Source: Mogibacterium sp.
GTDB lineage: Bacteria > Bacillota > Clostridia > Peptostreptococcales > Anaerovoracaceae
Length of the DNA stretch: 64,000 nucleotides
NCBI GenBank assembly: GCA_017403955.1
Contig: JAFRDH010000020.1
Location: 1 to 64,000 of the forward strand
Direction of reading: 5' to 3'
The notes beneath the pieces are model-generated. The model saw nothing but the letters and a program-made list of their open reading frames with translations. It made no database searches and was not told where the DNA came from. Shown here piece by piece: positions 25,887 to 34,909 of this stretch (the stretch's first letter is position 1; each line of letters opens with the position of its first letter). Both the position numbers and the translations under genes were made by a program.

Positions 25887-26509
25887 ATGTTTTGATCATT
25901 GGTGTCGCAGGAGGAACAGGCTCCGGTAAATCGACATTTACCAACAGGATCAAGGATGAATTCGGAGACAAGGTCTCTGTCATCTACTATGACAATTATT
26001 ACAAGCAGCACGACGATATACCTTTCGAGGAACGAAAGCTGATCAACTACGATCATCCGGATGCTTTCGAAACGGACCTTTTCATCGAGCACCTCAAGAA
26101 ACTTCGCAACGGTGAGGCTGTCGAATGCCCGGTCTACGACTATACAGTCCACAACAGGAGCAACAAGACCGTTACCATCAAGCCTTCGGCTGTCATCATC
26201 GTAGAAGGGATCATGGTGCTCCAGAATCAGGCACTCAGAGACCTTCTGGACATCAAGATCTACGTTGAGGCTGATGCGGATGAGAGGATCCTGCGCCGTG
26301 TCATCAGGGACGTCAAAGAGAGAGGCCGTGACGTTGAGGGGATCGCCAAGCAGTATCTTACGACGGTCAAACCTATGCATTATATCTACGTTGAGCCGAC
26401 AAAATATCTTGCGGATATCGTGCTCAACAGCGGAATGAACGATGTCGTTTTCGATGTCATCAAGATCAAGATCCAGACACATCTCAACAACCAGCAGAGA
26501 GGGGAATAG
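25883..26509 (+). CDS. udk: Uridine kinase
   Basis: The 208-residue protein has GGTGSGKSTF as the P-loop, YYDNYYKQHDDIPFEER and NYDHPDAFE in the nucleoside site, YDYTVHNRS and VIIVEGIMVL as Walker B region, and an R-rich lid (RRVIRDVKERGRD). These are hallmark segments of uridine/cytidine kinase, which phosphorylates uridine in pyrimidine salvage. Length is normal for the family. Overlaps the epimerase gene by 4 nt and precedes the DJ-1 gene by 2 nt. Confidence 0.93.
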   Translation: MNVLIIGVAGGTGSGKSTFTNRIKDEFGDKVSVIYYDNYYKQHDDIPFEERKLINYDHPDAFETDLFIEHLKKLRNGEAVECPVYDYTVHNRSNKTVTIKPSAVIIVEGIMVLQNQALRDLLDIKIYVEADADERILRRVIRDVKERGRDVEGIAKQYLTTVKPMHYIYVEPTKYLADIVLNSGMNDVVFDVIKIKIQTHLNNQQRGE

Positions 26510-26511
26510 AA

Positions 26512-27090
26512 ATGAGCTCAGTAGTTGTTTTTATGGCTGACGGAATGGAAATGTGTGAATGCCTGATCACTGTAGATATCCTGAGAAGAGCGCGGATCGA
26601 TGTGACGACGGCTTCTGCTATGGGGCGTAATGAAGTGACGTCTTCTCACAAAGTCAGGATCATCGCTGACGAGCTTGCTGAGAATATTGATTATGACAAA
26701 GCAGACATGATAATCCTTCCGGGCGGAAGAGTCGGTACTGAGAATCTTGCTGCGAGCGAAACCGTTATGGAGCAGATCAGGGCTTTCACCGGTTCTGACA
26801 AAAAGAAATGGGTCGCAGCGATATGTGCGGCTCCGAGTATACTCGCGAAGATCGGTTTGCTTGAAGGAAATCGCGCGACATGTCATCCGGATTTCGAGGA
26901 CAAAATGGGAGGCGCGATCCTTCGTGGAGAAAGTGTAGTCGTTAATGGAGACCTTATCATGGGAAGAGCTCTCGGCGCGACGTTCGATTTCGCTTTTGCG
27001 ATAGTAAGGATCCTTGCGGGCAAAGATGCCGAGCTGAAGATCAGGAATGCTATCTGTTATGAAATGGATCCTTCAGACAGCAATAATTGA
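26512..27090 (+). CDS. DJ-1/PfpI family protein
   Basis: GAGGGG lies 8 nt before the ATG. The 192-residue protein has the DJ-1 fold marks: VVVFMADGMEMCE near the start, MIILPGGRVG and AAICAAPSIL with Cys105 at the nucleophile elbow, then GNRATCHPDF. Members act as deglycases, chaperones or stress proteins; the specific role is open. It is the third gene after the epimerase and udk and runs into a convergent toxin-antitoxin-like pair 4 nt away with no terminator visible. Confidence 0.9.
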   Translation: MSSVVVFMADGMEMCECLITVDILRRARIDVTTASAMGRNEVTSSHKVRIIADELAENIDYDKADMIILPGGRVGTENLAASETVMEQIRAFTGSDKKKWVAAICAAPSILAKIGLLEGNRATCHPDFEDKMGGAILRGESVVVNGDLIMGRALGATFDFAFAIVRILAGKDAELKIRNAICYEMDPSDSNN

Positions 27091-27093
27091 TGC

Positions 27094-27813
27094 TTATTCA
27101 AGTAGTTCCTTCGGGTCACAATGCAGAACCTGTGCCAGTCTTATGAGATGATCCGCGCCTGCTTTATTTATATTCTTCCGGCGCTGCTCATATTGCTGGA
27201 TAGTTCTGAGAGGCACACCGCTTTCTGCAGCAAGACGACTCTGGCTCAGCCCGGACAACAAACGTATAGACTTCAGATGAGTCTCGCTTATTCCAGCAGG
27301 GCTCATTTTTTCTTGTATTTTCTCTGTGACCACAGTGACAGCCTCTTCATCCCGGCGCACCTTTTTCTCAGGACTATCCGCATCCATAACAGGCGGCCAT
27401 GCCTCTGCCAGTTTCCGGCGGATTTCCTGCTGATGCTGGTCAGACATCGAAATGACTTCTGAGGCAGGGCAGACAGCCGTGATCTCTGTAAAAGTAATTC
27501 CGGATACCCACTGATACGCCGCAAGAGCGGCACCGCTTATGTATTCCTTGCTTAGCCCGGTCGTAAACCGCGGACGCACACGCTCATATGCAAGACCACA
27601 GCTATCCATTATTTTGCACGCGAGTTCGGCACCGGACATCCCGGCGATGACCCGGAAATCGCCGGACTCGAACTTTGCCGCATAACCGGAAGCGAGAAAA
27701 AGTTCAAAGAAATTACCGGGATTCTGGTGAAGGCTGTAAACAGCATAGTCCAGCATGCTCCCGAGTGTATTCTTGGCTCTATTCAGATAGATCTCGTCAT
27801 ATGGGTGTATCAT
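27094..27813 (-). CDS. HTH protein, probable antitoxin partner
   Basis: This 239-residue protein has an N-terminal domain (DEIYLNRAKNTLGSMLDYAV, GMSGAELACKIMDSC) and a C-terminal XRE-type helix-turn-helix (about 178-235: KSIRLLSGLSQSRLAAESGV, RTIQQYEQRRKN). It starts inside the stop of the ART-like gene (4-nt overlap at 27810-27813), the layout of a toxin-antitoxin pair. The HTH fits autoregulation through the palindrome at 28510-28527. Confidence 0.75.
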   Translation of the reverse strand: MIHPYDEIYLNRAKNTLGSMLDYAVYSLHQNPGNFFELFLASGYAAKFESGDFRVIAGMSGAELACKIMDSCGLAYERVRPRFTTGLSKEYISGAALAAYQWVSGITFTEITAVCPASEVISMSDQHQQEIRRKLAEAWPPVMDADSPEKKVRRDEEAVTVVTEKIQEKMSPAGISETHLKSIRLLSGLSQSRLAAESGVPLRTIQQYEQRRKNINKAGADHLIRLAQVLHCDPKELLE

Positions 27814-28481
27814 CTCAGTCTGTGGTCATAAGGTTTGATCTCTTCATCTAATATCTGTGTTATGTATAACCCTTCTCCGGAGGATCTCGTGACTGCTGAA
27901 ACGCTTGCGAGAAGCTTCTTGTCGCGTGAGATCCTGGAAGGGTAACGGTCTTTGCTCCAGGCGACATCGTATCCTTCGAAAACGACACGTTCGAATGCAC
28001 GATTGCTCTTGAGGACGAACTGCCTGCCGGAATTGCCTTTGATGACTGCATCTTTGAGCTGCCTGTGATCGATCCTTCCGCTGAGAAAATCCTGCGCAAA
28101 GGCAAAATTACTGTTGTCTGCGCATAGGCCTATGATGCAGTCGCAGTTCTGGTAATCGACCGCGAATGCGTTACGTATGTATTCCTTGCCCTGATAAAAC
28201 AGGGAAGAAGTGGTATCGAATTCTCTGAAATTGGTCAGGAGACTGATCCAGTGAAGGATGTTGTACTGAGGGCTGCCAAGATCGATGATCCGAAGACCCG
28301 TGTCATTTAATGTGTACTTGTTGACAAAACCGTTTCTCCGGAGTTCGACTGCCCATTCGGCTGCAAGATCGGGTATATCCGTGCAATAAAAACCCAGACC
28401 GAAGTCGTTATACGCATCTCCGGCACCGAACCTCGGAGCCCTTATTATCTGTGTCGAACCATGATAAATATTGCGGATCAT
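27810..28481 (-). CDS. DUF3990-like ADP-ribosyltransferase-type protein, probable toxin
   Basis: The ATG at 28481 follows AAGGAG by 11 nt and lies downstream of the promoter at 28507-28535; a longer frame to 28535 would start inside the -35 box. The 223-residue protein opens with NIYHGSTQII and YNDFGLGFYCTD, marks of the DUF3990 family, which sits in the ADP-ribosyltransferase fold group and is usually paired with a small partner gene. It lies first in the operon with the HTH gene. Toxicity is inferred from family and layout. Confidence 0.75.
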   Translation of the reverse strand: MIRNIYHGSTQIIRAPRFGAGDAYNDFGLGFYCTDIPDLAAEWAVELRRNGFVNKYTLNDTGLRIIDLGSPQYNILHWISLLTNFREFDTTSSLFYQGKEYIRNAFAVDYQNCDCIIGLCADNSNFAFAQDFLSGRIDHRQLKDAVIKGNSGRQFVLKSNRAFERVVFEGYDVAWSKDRYPSRISRDKKLLASVSAVTRSSGEGLYITQILDEEIKPYDHRLR

Positions 28482-28506
28482 AGCAGTGTGGATCTCCTTT
28501 GAAATC

Positions 28507-28535
28507 ACTATACTCCCACAGGAGTATGAAATCAA
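28507..28535 (-). promoter_or_regulatory. Promoter of the ART/HTH pair
   Basis: On the minus strand TTGATT (plus 28530-28535) and TATAGT (plus 28507-28512) are spaced by 17 nt. Transcription would begin near 28500, just before the ATG at 28481. Confidence 0.65.
28510..28527. promoter_or_regulatory. Operator-like palindrome in the promoter spacer
   Basis: ATACTCC and GGAGTAT are perfect 7-bp arms around CACA. They cover the -10/-35 spacer of the ART/HTH promoter, an ideal place for repression by the HTH protein. Confidence 0.6.
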
Positions 28536-28554
28536 GGAAAATGCCCGGGTAGTG

Positions 28555-28584
28555 TTTACCTGTATGTTTCGCGGATGATATAAT
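28555..28584 (+). promoter_or_regulatory. Promoter of nagB
   Basis: TTTACC (28555-28560) and TATAAT (28579-28584) are 18 nt apart, about 100 nt upstream of nagB. Confidence 0.6.
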
Positions 28585-28613
28585 CTTTACAGATAATTTA
28601 ACAATCGGTAAAA

Positions 28614-28643
28614 AAGCCGGATACTTTAGAGCTGATCCGGCTT
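28614..28643 (+). promoter_or_regulatory. Leader hairpin upstream of nagB
   Basis: AAGCCGGAT (28614-28622) and ATCCGGCTT (28635-28643) form a perfect 9-bp stem with a 12-nt loop in the 5' leader. No T-run follows, so it is not an obvious terminator. Confidence 0.5.
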
Positions 28644-28682
28644 GTATATGTAAACATTTATTTTATAAAAGGAGACTAGACT

Positions 28683-29486
28683 ATGAGAGTTGTAATTCAG
28701 GACGATTATAACAAGATGTGTAAATGGGCAGCTGACTATATAGCAGCTAAGATCAAGGCGCATGAAGCCGGTCCGGAGTCTGACAGACCTTTTGTTCTCG
28801 GACTTCCTACAGGTTCATCCCCGATCGGAGTATATAAGGAACTCATCAGACAGAATGTCGCAGGCGAGCTTTCATTCAAGAACGTAGTTACATTCAACAT
28901 GGACGAGTATCTCGGACTCCCTCATGAACATGATCAGAGCTACTGGTATTTCATGCATGACAATTTCTTCGATCATCTTGTAGACATGAAACCTGAGAAC
29001 ATCAACATCCTCAACGGAATGACTGATGACCCTGAAGCTGAATGCGCAAGATATGAAGAAAAGATCGCAAGCTACGGCGGGATCGACCTCTTCATGGGCG
29101 GCATCGGAGTAGACGGACACCTCGCTTTCAACGAGCCATTCACATCACTCACATCCAGAACAGGTCTCAGAGACCTCACAACTGACACAAGGATCGTCAA
29201 CTCAAGATTCTTCGGAAACGATCCTGAAGCAGTTCCTGCACAGGCACTTTCAGTAGGTATCGGAACAGTTACAGATTCCAAGGAAGTACTCGTTCTTATC
29301 AGTGGACACAACAAAGCCCGCGCTATGGCAGCAGTAGTTGAGGGCGGAGTCAGCCAGAAGTGGACATGCTCTGCACTTCAGATGCACAACGGCGCTATCA
29401 TCGCATGTGATGAAGAAGCTTGCGGCGAACTGACAGTAGACACTTACAAATACTTCCTCGACATCGAGAAAGACCAGAGACTCTAA
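28683..29486 (+). CDS. nagB: Glucosamine-6-phosphate deaminase
   Basis: AAAGGAG precedes the ATG. The 267-residue enzyme converts glucosamine-6-phosphate to fructose-6-phosphate and ammonia. Family motifs are LGLPTGSSPIGVY (phosphate loop), FNMDEYLGL with the catalytic Asp, and GGIGVDGHLAFNEP with the active-site His. Length is normal. It is followed after 21 nt by glmM, so amino-sugar breakdown and wall precursor synthesis share an operon. Confidence 0.95.
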   Translation: MRVVIQDDYNKMCKWAADYIAAKIKAHEAGPESDRPFVLGLPTGSSPIGVYKELIRQNVAGELSFKNVVTFNMDEYLGLPHEHDQSYWYFMHDNFFDHLVDMKPENINILNGMTDDPEAECARYEEKIASYGGIDLFMGGIGVDGHLAFNEPFTSLTSRTGLRDLTTDTRIVNSRFFGNDPEAVPAQALSVGIGTVTDSKEVLVLISGHNKARAMAAVVEGGVSQKWTCSALQMHNGAIIACDEEACGELTVDTYKYFLDIEKDQRL

Positions 29487-29507
29487 TCTTAAATCAGGAG
29501 AATGACC

Positions 29508-30857
29508 ATGGGTAAATATTTCGGAACTGACGGCTTCCGCGGAGAGGCCAACAAGAATCTTACTTTCGAGCACGCTATCAAGATCGGCCGTTTTCTCGGC
29601 TGGTATTACGGCAAGAGACTCGACAAGAAGGCTAAAGTAGTTATCGGAAAGGACACAAGACGTTCCAGCTACATGTTCGAGTACGCACTCTGCACAGGCC
29701 TCATGGCAAGCGGAGCTGACGCATATATCATGCATGTAACGACTACTCCTTCAGTATCATATATCGCAAGAGTCGATGATTTTGACTGCGGTATCATGAT
29801 CTCCGCTTCACACAACCCGTTCTATGACAACGGCATCAAGATCGTTAACAACAACGGAGAGAAAATGGACGAGGAGACACTCCTCAGGATCGAAGCTTTC
29901 ATCGATGGAGAACTCGAACTTCCTCTTGCTGAGAGAGATGAGATCGGCCGCACAGTCGACTATATCAGCGGTCGTAACCGCTATATCGGATATCTGATCT
30001 CGATGTCAAAGTACAGCTTCAAGGATGTCAAAGTCGGTCTCGACGTTGCGAACGGTGCTGCATGGCAGATCGCAAAGGGTGTATTCGATGCGCTCGGAGC
30101 TAAGACTTATGTCATGAATGACGAACCGGACGGATACAACATCAACACAAACTGCGGATCTACTCATATCGAGCATCTGCAGAAGTTCGTAGTCGACAAG
30201 GGACTCGATATCGGTTTTGCTTATGACGGAGATGCTGACCGCTGCCTCTGCGTAGACGAGAAGGGCAACGTCATCACAGGAGACCACATCCTCTACATCT
30301 ACGGACTGTATATGAAAGAAAGAGGCAAACTCCTCAACAACAAGGTCGTTACTACAGTAATGTCGAACTTCGGTCTTTACAAGGCTCTCGATGCTGTCGG
30401 GATCGATTACGACAAGACCAAAGTCGGCGACAAATATGTATATGAGAATATGGTTCAGACCGGAAACCGTATCGGCGGTGAACAGAGCGGTCATATCATT
30501 TTCACAAAGTATGCTACGACAGGTGATGGTATCCTTACATCGCTCAAGATGATGGAAGTAATGCTCGCAAAGAAGAAGAAAATGAGCGAGCTTGCTGCTC
30601 CTGTAGTATTCTATCCGCAGGTACTCAAGAACGTAAGAGTCAAGAGCAAACCAGACGCTCAGAATGATCCTGACGTTCAGGCAGCTGTTGCGGCAGTAAC
30701 AAAGGCTCTCGGAGATGAAGGACGTATCCTCGTCCGTGAATCCGGAACAGAACCTGTCATCCGCGTAATGGTAGAAGCAGGAAGCGACGAAATCTGCGAA
30801 AAATACGTAGACCAAGTAATAGAAGTGATCAAAGAAAAAGGACATATTGCTGATTAA
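29508..30857 (+). CDS. glmM: Phosphoglucosamine mutase
   Basis: AGGAG lies 8 nt before the ATG at 29508; the ATG six bases earlier is too close to it. The 449-residue enzyme turns glucosamine-6-phosphate into glucosamine-1-phosphate for UDP-GlcNAc. It shows the family start KYFGTDGFRGEAN, ISASHNPF with the phosphoserine Ser101, DGDADRCL for metal and the RESGTEPVIRVM phosphate loop. Confidence 0.93.
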   Translation: MGKYFGTDGFRGEANKNLTFEHAIKIGRFLGWYYGKRLDKKAKVVIGKDTRRSSYMFEYALCTGLMASGADAYIMHVTTTPSVSYIARVDDFDCGIMISASHNPFYDNGIKIVNNNGEKMDEETLLRIEAFIDGELELPLAERDEIGRTVDYISGRNRYIGYLISMSKYSFKDVKVGLDVANGAAWQIAKGVFDALGAKTYVMNDEPDGYNINTNCGSTHIEHLQKFVVDKGLDIGFAYDGDADRCLCVDEKGNVITGDHILYIYGLYMKERGKLLNNKVVTTVMSNFGLYKALDAVGIDYDKTKVGDKYVYENMVQTGNRIGGEQSGHIIFTKYATTGDGILTSLKMMEVMLAKKKKMSELAAPVVFYPQVLKNVRVKSKPDAQNDPDVQAAVAAVTKALGDEGRILVRESGTEPVIRVMVEAGSDEICEKYVDQVIEVIKEKGHIAD

Positions 30858-30953
30858 TTAGTGATGGGCGGCGGGCGGTGGTACTTTCCGGACACGCTCG
30901 CGCTCGTCCTCGCCGCAGCGGTACTAAGCTCTGTCTTTAAGAAAGGTTTGACT
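30858..30953. other. GC-rich intergenic block
   Basis: The stretch from about 30863 to 30935 is far richer in G and C than its neighbours (GGGCGGCGGGCGG, CGCTCGCGCTCG). GGTACT occurs at both ends of the block. No coding or promoter signal is clear. It may be a small inserted repeat. Confidence 0.4.
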
Positions 30954-31613
30954 ATGTATACTATTAACGATTTATATGATCTTGATCATACTCTGGCTAA
31001 GGATTATCTTAGTCAGTTCACTTATCCTTGGGAGGCTCTTAAGGGCATCAAGGAGTTTATTCTGAAGCTCGGTCCGACTCTTGATCCGGAAGAGTATGAA
31101 GAAGTCAGCGAGAATGTATGGGTCCACAAGACTGCTAAGGTTTTCCCGTCGGCATATCTTGGTTCTCCATGCATCATCGGACCTAATACCGAAGTAAGAC
31201 ATTGTGCTTTTATCAGAGGATCCGCTCTTGTCGGTGGTGACTGTGTTGTCGGAAACTCTGTTGAGCTCAAGAACGTCATTCTCTTTGACCATGTACAGAC
31301 TCCGCATTATAATTATGTAGGAGATTCGATCCTCGGTTACTACAGCCACATGGGTGCAGGCTCGATCACTTCCAACGTCAAGTCCGACAAGAAGCTCGTA
31401 GTCGTTCATAACGGCACTGAGCAGATCGAGACAGGCATCAAGAAGTTCGGAGCTATGCTCGGAGATCATGTGGAAGTAGGCTGCAATTCAGTCTGCAATC
31501 CGGGAACCGTTGTAGGAAGGAACAGCAATATCTATCCGACTTCATGTGTCCGCGGAGTAGTACCTGAGAATTCTATCTACAAGAATAATGGAGTTGTAGT
31601 GACTAAAGAATAG
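30954..31613 (+). CDS. Left-handed beta-helix acyltransferase-like protein (GlmU C-terminal type)
   Basis: AAAGG lies 8 nt before the ATG at 30954; the frame continues upstream to 30861 through the GC-rich block, but that start is unlikely. The 219-residue protein has hexapeptide repeats (KVFPSAYLGSPCIIGPNTEVRH, ALVGGDCVVGNSVELKNV, MGAGSITSNVKSDKK) like the acetyltransferase half of GlmU. The pyrophosphorylase half is missing. Next to glmM it probably handles a sugar-1-phosphate or nucleotide sugar; exact substrate unknown. Confidence 0.85.
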   Translation: MYTINDLYDLDHTLAKDYLSQFTYPWEALKGIKEFILKLGPTLDPEEYEEVSENVWVHKTAKVFPSAYLGSPCIIGPNTEVRHCAFIRGSALVGGDCVVGNSVELKNVILFDHVQTPHYNYVGDSILGYYSHMGAGSITSNVKSDKKLVVVHNGTEQIETGIKKFGAMLGDHVEVGCNSVCNPGTVVGRNSNIYPTSCVRGVVPENSIYKNNGVVVTKE

Positions 31614-31629
31614 GACGATCAGACAAAAC

Positions 31630-33138
31630 ATGATAATGAACAGACGTAATTACGATATCGTGATCATCGGTGCAGGCGTTATCGGCTGCTCTGTTGCCAG
31701 AGCTTTGTCGCGCTACGATCTGTCGGTCCTTTGTATCGACAGGGAGAGCGATGTATGCGAGGGAACGAGCAAAGCCAACAGCGCTATAATCCATGCCGGT
31801 TTTGATGCAAAGCCGGGATCACTGAAAGCACTGCTTAATGTGCGCGGCAATCAGATGATGGATCAGATAGCAGAGGAACTGGACGTACCTTTCAAGAGGA
31901 TCGGAGCCATGGTCCTCTGTTTCTGTGAAGAGGACATTTCTGTGCTGAAGGACCTCATGGACAAGGGCGAAAAGAACGGTGTAGAAGGCATCAGGCTTTT
32001 GAGCCGTGAAGAAGCTCTTGAACTTGAGCCGGGTCTCGGAGATGAGGTCTATGCGGCTTTGCACGTGCCGTCATCAGGCATAGTCTGCCCGTTCGAGCTC
32101 ACGCTCGCTTTCGCAGAGAATGCTTATCACAACGGCACTGAATTCAGCCTGAACACAGAGGTCACCGGAATAAAGATGCTTCCTGAGACCGAACCGCACA
32201 CTGCGAATAAGCCAAAAGACGCTGACGAAGCGGCTGAGGACATCGCAGAGGCAAGAGAAAGACTCAGATCAGGGACCGGTTATAAGTTCATGATCGACAC
32301 AGATAACGGTTCATTCGTATCGAAGTGTGTCATCAACTGTGCAGGAGTCTATGCGGATAAGATACACAATATGGTATGCGAGCCTTCATTCAGCATAGTG
32401 GCGAGAAAAGGCGAATATATGCTGATGGACAAGAGCGCAGGCAATACGGTTTCGCACACTATTTTCCAGACACCGACCAGGATGGGCAAAGGTGTTCTGG
32501 TCACTCCGACAGTGCATGGGAATCTTCTCGTCGGACCGACTGCTTATGATATAGATGACAAAGAGAACGTAGGAACTACCAGAGACGGACTCGGGACTGT
32601 AAGAGCCAAGAGCAGCATGTCGATCAAGGACATCCCGTTCAACAAAGTCATCAATTCTTTCTCAGGCCTGAGAGCTACGGGAAGCACCGGAGATTTCATC
32701 ATTCAGGAAGATGAGAAAGTCAAAGGATTCATAGATGTCGCAGGTATCGAGTCACCGGGACTTTCAAGTGCTCCTGCGATCGGGACATATGTCGCGGATA
32801 TCGTCTGCAGGATACTTGATCCTGCCGTGAATCCGTATTATGACCCTACAAGACTTGGTATCCCGAGAGTCGCTGAAATGAGTGTAGAAGACAGACGCCG
32901 CCTTGTAGGTCAGAGACCGGATTACGGCCAGATCGTCTGCAGATGTGAGGAGATCAGCGAAGGAGAGATCCAGGACGCGATAAGAAGACCTCTCGGAGCT
33001 ACTACACTTGACGGAGTCAAAAGAAGAGTAAGAGCGGGCATGGGAAGATGCCAGGGCGGTTTCTGCGCGCCTAAGGTCATGGATATGCTTGCGCATGAAC
33101 TCGGTATATCGTATGCGGAGGTGAAGAAGAATGGATAG
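31630..33138 (+). CDS. FAD-dependent oxidoreductase, GlpA-like, with BFD-type [2Fe-2S] domain
   Basis: The 502-residue flavoprotein starts with YDIVIIGAGVIGCSVARAL (FAD loop) and carries DAO-family segments (NSAIIHAGFDAKPGS, GPTAYDIDDKENVGTT, GLRATGSTGDF). The last ~85 residues form a BFD-like cluster domain (VCRCEE...GRCQGGFC). This is the layout of anaerobic glycerol-3-phosphate dehydrogenase subunit A and relatives. The start could also be 31636; the ribosome site is weak. It overlaps the next gene by 8 nt. Confidence 0.88.
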   Translation: MIMNRRNYDIVIIGAGVIGCSVARALSRYDLSVLCIDRESDVCEGTSKANSAIIHAGFDAKPGSLKALLNVRGNQMMDQIAEELDVPFKRIGAMVLCFCEEDISVLKDLMDKGEKNGVEGIRLLSREEALELEPGLGDEVYAALHVPSSGIVCPFELTLAFAENAYHNGTEFSLNTEVTGIKMLPETEPHTANKPKDADEAAEDIAEARERLRSGTGYKFMIDTDNGSFVSKCVINCAGVYADKIHNMVCEPSFSIVARKGEYMLMDKSAGNTVSHTIFQTPTRMGKGVLVTPTVHGNLLVGPTAYDIDDKENVGTTRDGLGTVRAKSSMSIKDIPFNKVINSFSGLRATGSTGDFIIQEDEKVKGFIDVAGIESPGLSSAPAIGTYVADIVCRILDPAVNPYYDPTRLGIPRVAEMSVEDRRRLVGQRPDYGQIVCRCEEISEGEIQDAIRRPLGATTLDGVKRRVRAGMGRCQGGFCAPKVMDMLAHELGISYAEVKKNG

Positions 33139-34402
33139 ACATGTATCGCTGGCTGTTATCGGCGCCGGCCCTGCAGGTCTCGCCGCTGCTGTTTCCGCAC
33201 ATGAAGCCGGAATAGAAAATATCGTTATTTATGAACGTGACGAGAAACTCGGAGGCATCCTGAACCAATGCATCCACAATGGTTTTGGTCTCCACACGTT
33301 CAAGGAAGAACTCACTGGACCGGAATACGCTACGCGTTTCATCGACAAAGTCAGAGAGCTCGGTATCCGCTGCGAGACTGAATCGATGGTAGTTTCGATC
33401 AGTCCGCAGAGAGAGATCACGGTCGTGAGCAAGAGATACGGCCTGAGAGTCGTCAGCGCTGACGCGATCGTTCTTGCTATGGGCTGCAGAGAGAGACCTC
33501 GCGGCGCGCTCAACATCCCGGGGATGCGTCCTCAGGGCATCTATACTGCAGGTGCTGCGCAGAAACTCGTAAACTGCGAAGGTTATGTGCCGGGCAAAGA
33601 GGTCGTGATCCTCGGATCCGGAGATATAGGACTCATCATGGCGAGAAGAATGACCCTTGAAGGAGCTCATGTCAAGGTCGTAGCCGAGCTTATGCCATAT
33701 TCCGGCGGCCTGAAACGTAATATCGTGCAGTGCCTTGACGATTATGACATCCCGCTGAAGCTCAGCCATACTGTCGTGGACATCAAAGGCAAGAGAAAGC
33801 TCGAAGGAGTCACTATCGCTGAGGTCGGACCGGACGGAGCGCCGGTTCCGGGAACAGAAGAATACTATGAATGTGACACTTTGCTGCTTTCATGCGGCCT
33901 GATACCGGAGAATGAGTTATCGTTAACTGCCGGCATTGGGATCAACCGCATCACGAACGGACCTTTTGTCGATGACAGACTTGAGACCGATGTGCCTGGT
34001 ATCTTCGCCTGCGGCAATGTGCTCCACGTACATGACCTCGTAGACTATGTTTCCGAGGAAGCCGGAAGGGCCGGAAGACACGCGGCAGACTACATCCTCA
34101 GCGGCGGAGCCAAAAAGAATCCGCCTAATATCGTCAAAGTCACGCCTGGTCAGGGCATCAGATATACAGTTCCGGTAACGATCGATCTTGGGAACATCGA
34201 AGAAGATGTTCACGTGAGATTCCGTGTGGGAGCTGTTTACAAGAAAGTGACTATCAAGCTCATGTGCGGCGACAAAGAACTCACATCCAAGAGACGTACG
34301 ATCGTCGTCCCGAGTGAGATGGAGGATGTCATCCTCAGAAAGAGCATCCTCGAGGAAGTAGACGGAGATATCAGAGTTGAGATGACAGGAGGCGGCTTAT
34401 GA
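33131..34402 (+). CDS. FAD/NAD(P)-dependent oxidoreductase of the GlpA cluster
   Basis: The 423-residue protein has LAVIGAGPAGLAAAVSA for FAD and VVILGSGDIGLIMARRM for the pyridine nucleotide, the fold of disulfide-reductase-like flavoproteins. GCRERPRGALNIPGMRPQGIYTAGAAQ and a C-terminal FACGNVLHVHDLVD segment are typical of the second gene in clostridial GlpA-DUF1667 clusters. It likely passes electrons to or from the GlpA-like subunit. Overlaps both neighbours (8 and 4 nt). Confidence 0.88.
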   Translation: MDRHVSLAVIGAGPAGLAAAVSAHEAGIENIVIYERDEKLGGILNQCIHNGFGLHTFKEELTGPEYATRFIDKVRELGIRCETESMVVSISPQREITVVSKRYGLRVVSADAIVLAMGCRERPRGALNIPGMRPQGIYTAGAAQKLVNCEGYVPGKEVVILGSGDIGLIMARRMTLEGAHVKVVAELMPYSGGLKRNIVQCLDDYDIPLKLSHTVVDIKGKRKLEGVTIAEVGPDGAPVPGTEEYYECDTLLLSCGLIPENELSLTAGIGINRITNGPFVDDRLETDVPGIFACGNVLHVHDLVDYVSEEAGRAGRHAADYILSGGAKKNPPNIVKVTPGQGIRYTVPVTIDLGNIEEDVHVRFRVGAVYKKVTIKLMCGDKELTSKRRTIVVPSEMEDVILRKSILEEVDGDIRVEMTGGGL

Positions 34403-34752
34403 TCAGAGAACTTACCTGCATAGGATGCCCGATGGGCTGCTCACTTACTGTTGAAGTAGAAGACGGCAAAGCCGTTTCTGTCACGGGGAATACCTGCGGG
34501 ATCGGAAAACGTTATGCTGAGCAGGAGATCCAGGCTCCGACAAGGATGGTCACCACGACTGTTCTTTCTGACAACGGAAGACCTGTTCCGGTCAAGACTA
34601 TGAGACCGGTACCGAAGGAAAAGATCTTCGAAGTAGTAAATGAGATAAAATCAAGACACGCAACACTGCCTGTTTCGATTGGAGATATCCTTATCGACGA
34701 TGCCGCAGGAACGGGAGTGCCTGTCATAATAACCGGAGATGCCGACAGATAA
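34399..34752 (+). CDS. DUF1667 protein
   Basis: The 117-residue protein has four cysteines arranged CIGCPMGC and later NTCGIGKRYA, likely a metal or iron-sulfur site, followed by TRMVTTTV and KTMRPVPKEK. These are DUF1667 marks. Members travel with GlpA-like and FAD oxidoreductase genes and probably act as the small redox subunit. Starts at ATGA overlapping the previous stop. Confidence 0.9.
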   Translation: MIRELTCIGCPMGCSLTVEVEDGKAVSVTGNTCGIGKRYAEQEIQAPTRMVTTTVLSDNGRPVPVKTMRPVPKEKIFEVVNEIKSRHATLPVSIGDILIDDAAGTGVPVIITGDADR

Positions 34753-34791
34753 GCTCCGCATGGAACTTATATAAAGCGCTAGAATTACCGC

Positions 34792-34828
34792 AAAACGCCT
34801 TGAATCGAATGATTCCGGGCGTTTTTTT
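34792..34828 (+). terminator. Rho-independent terminator
   Basis: AAAACGCC (34792-34799) and GGCGTTTT (34818-34825) pair, with an inner GAATC/GATTC stem, then a T-run. Ends the oxidoreductase operon and precedes the Tad locus. Confidence 0.9.
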
Positions 34829-34909
34829 CATGCAAAAAACTGTGCTGAATGAGCGCCTGAAAAGCGGTATATTTCGCATGCAGGGAGGAAGCGGCCCCTG
34901 GGAGCCGCG

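Noticed and set aside
25604..26482. 292-codon minus-strand frame opposite the epimerase and udk genes
   Set aside because: Both plus-strand genes have clear family motifs; the minus frame has none and no ribosome site.
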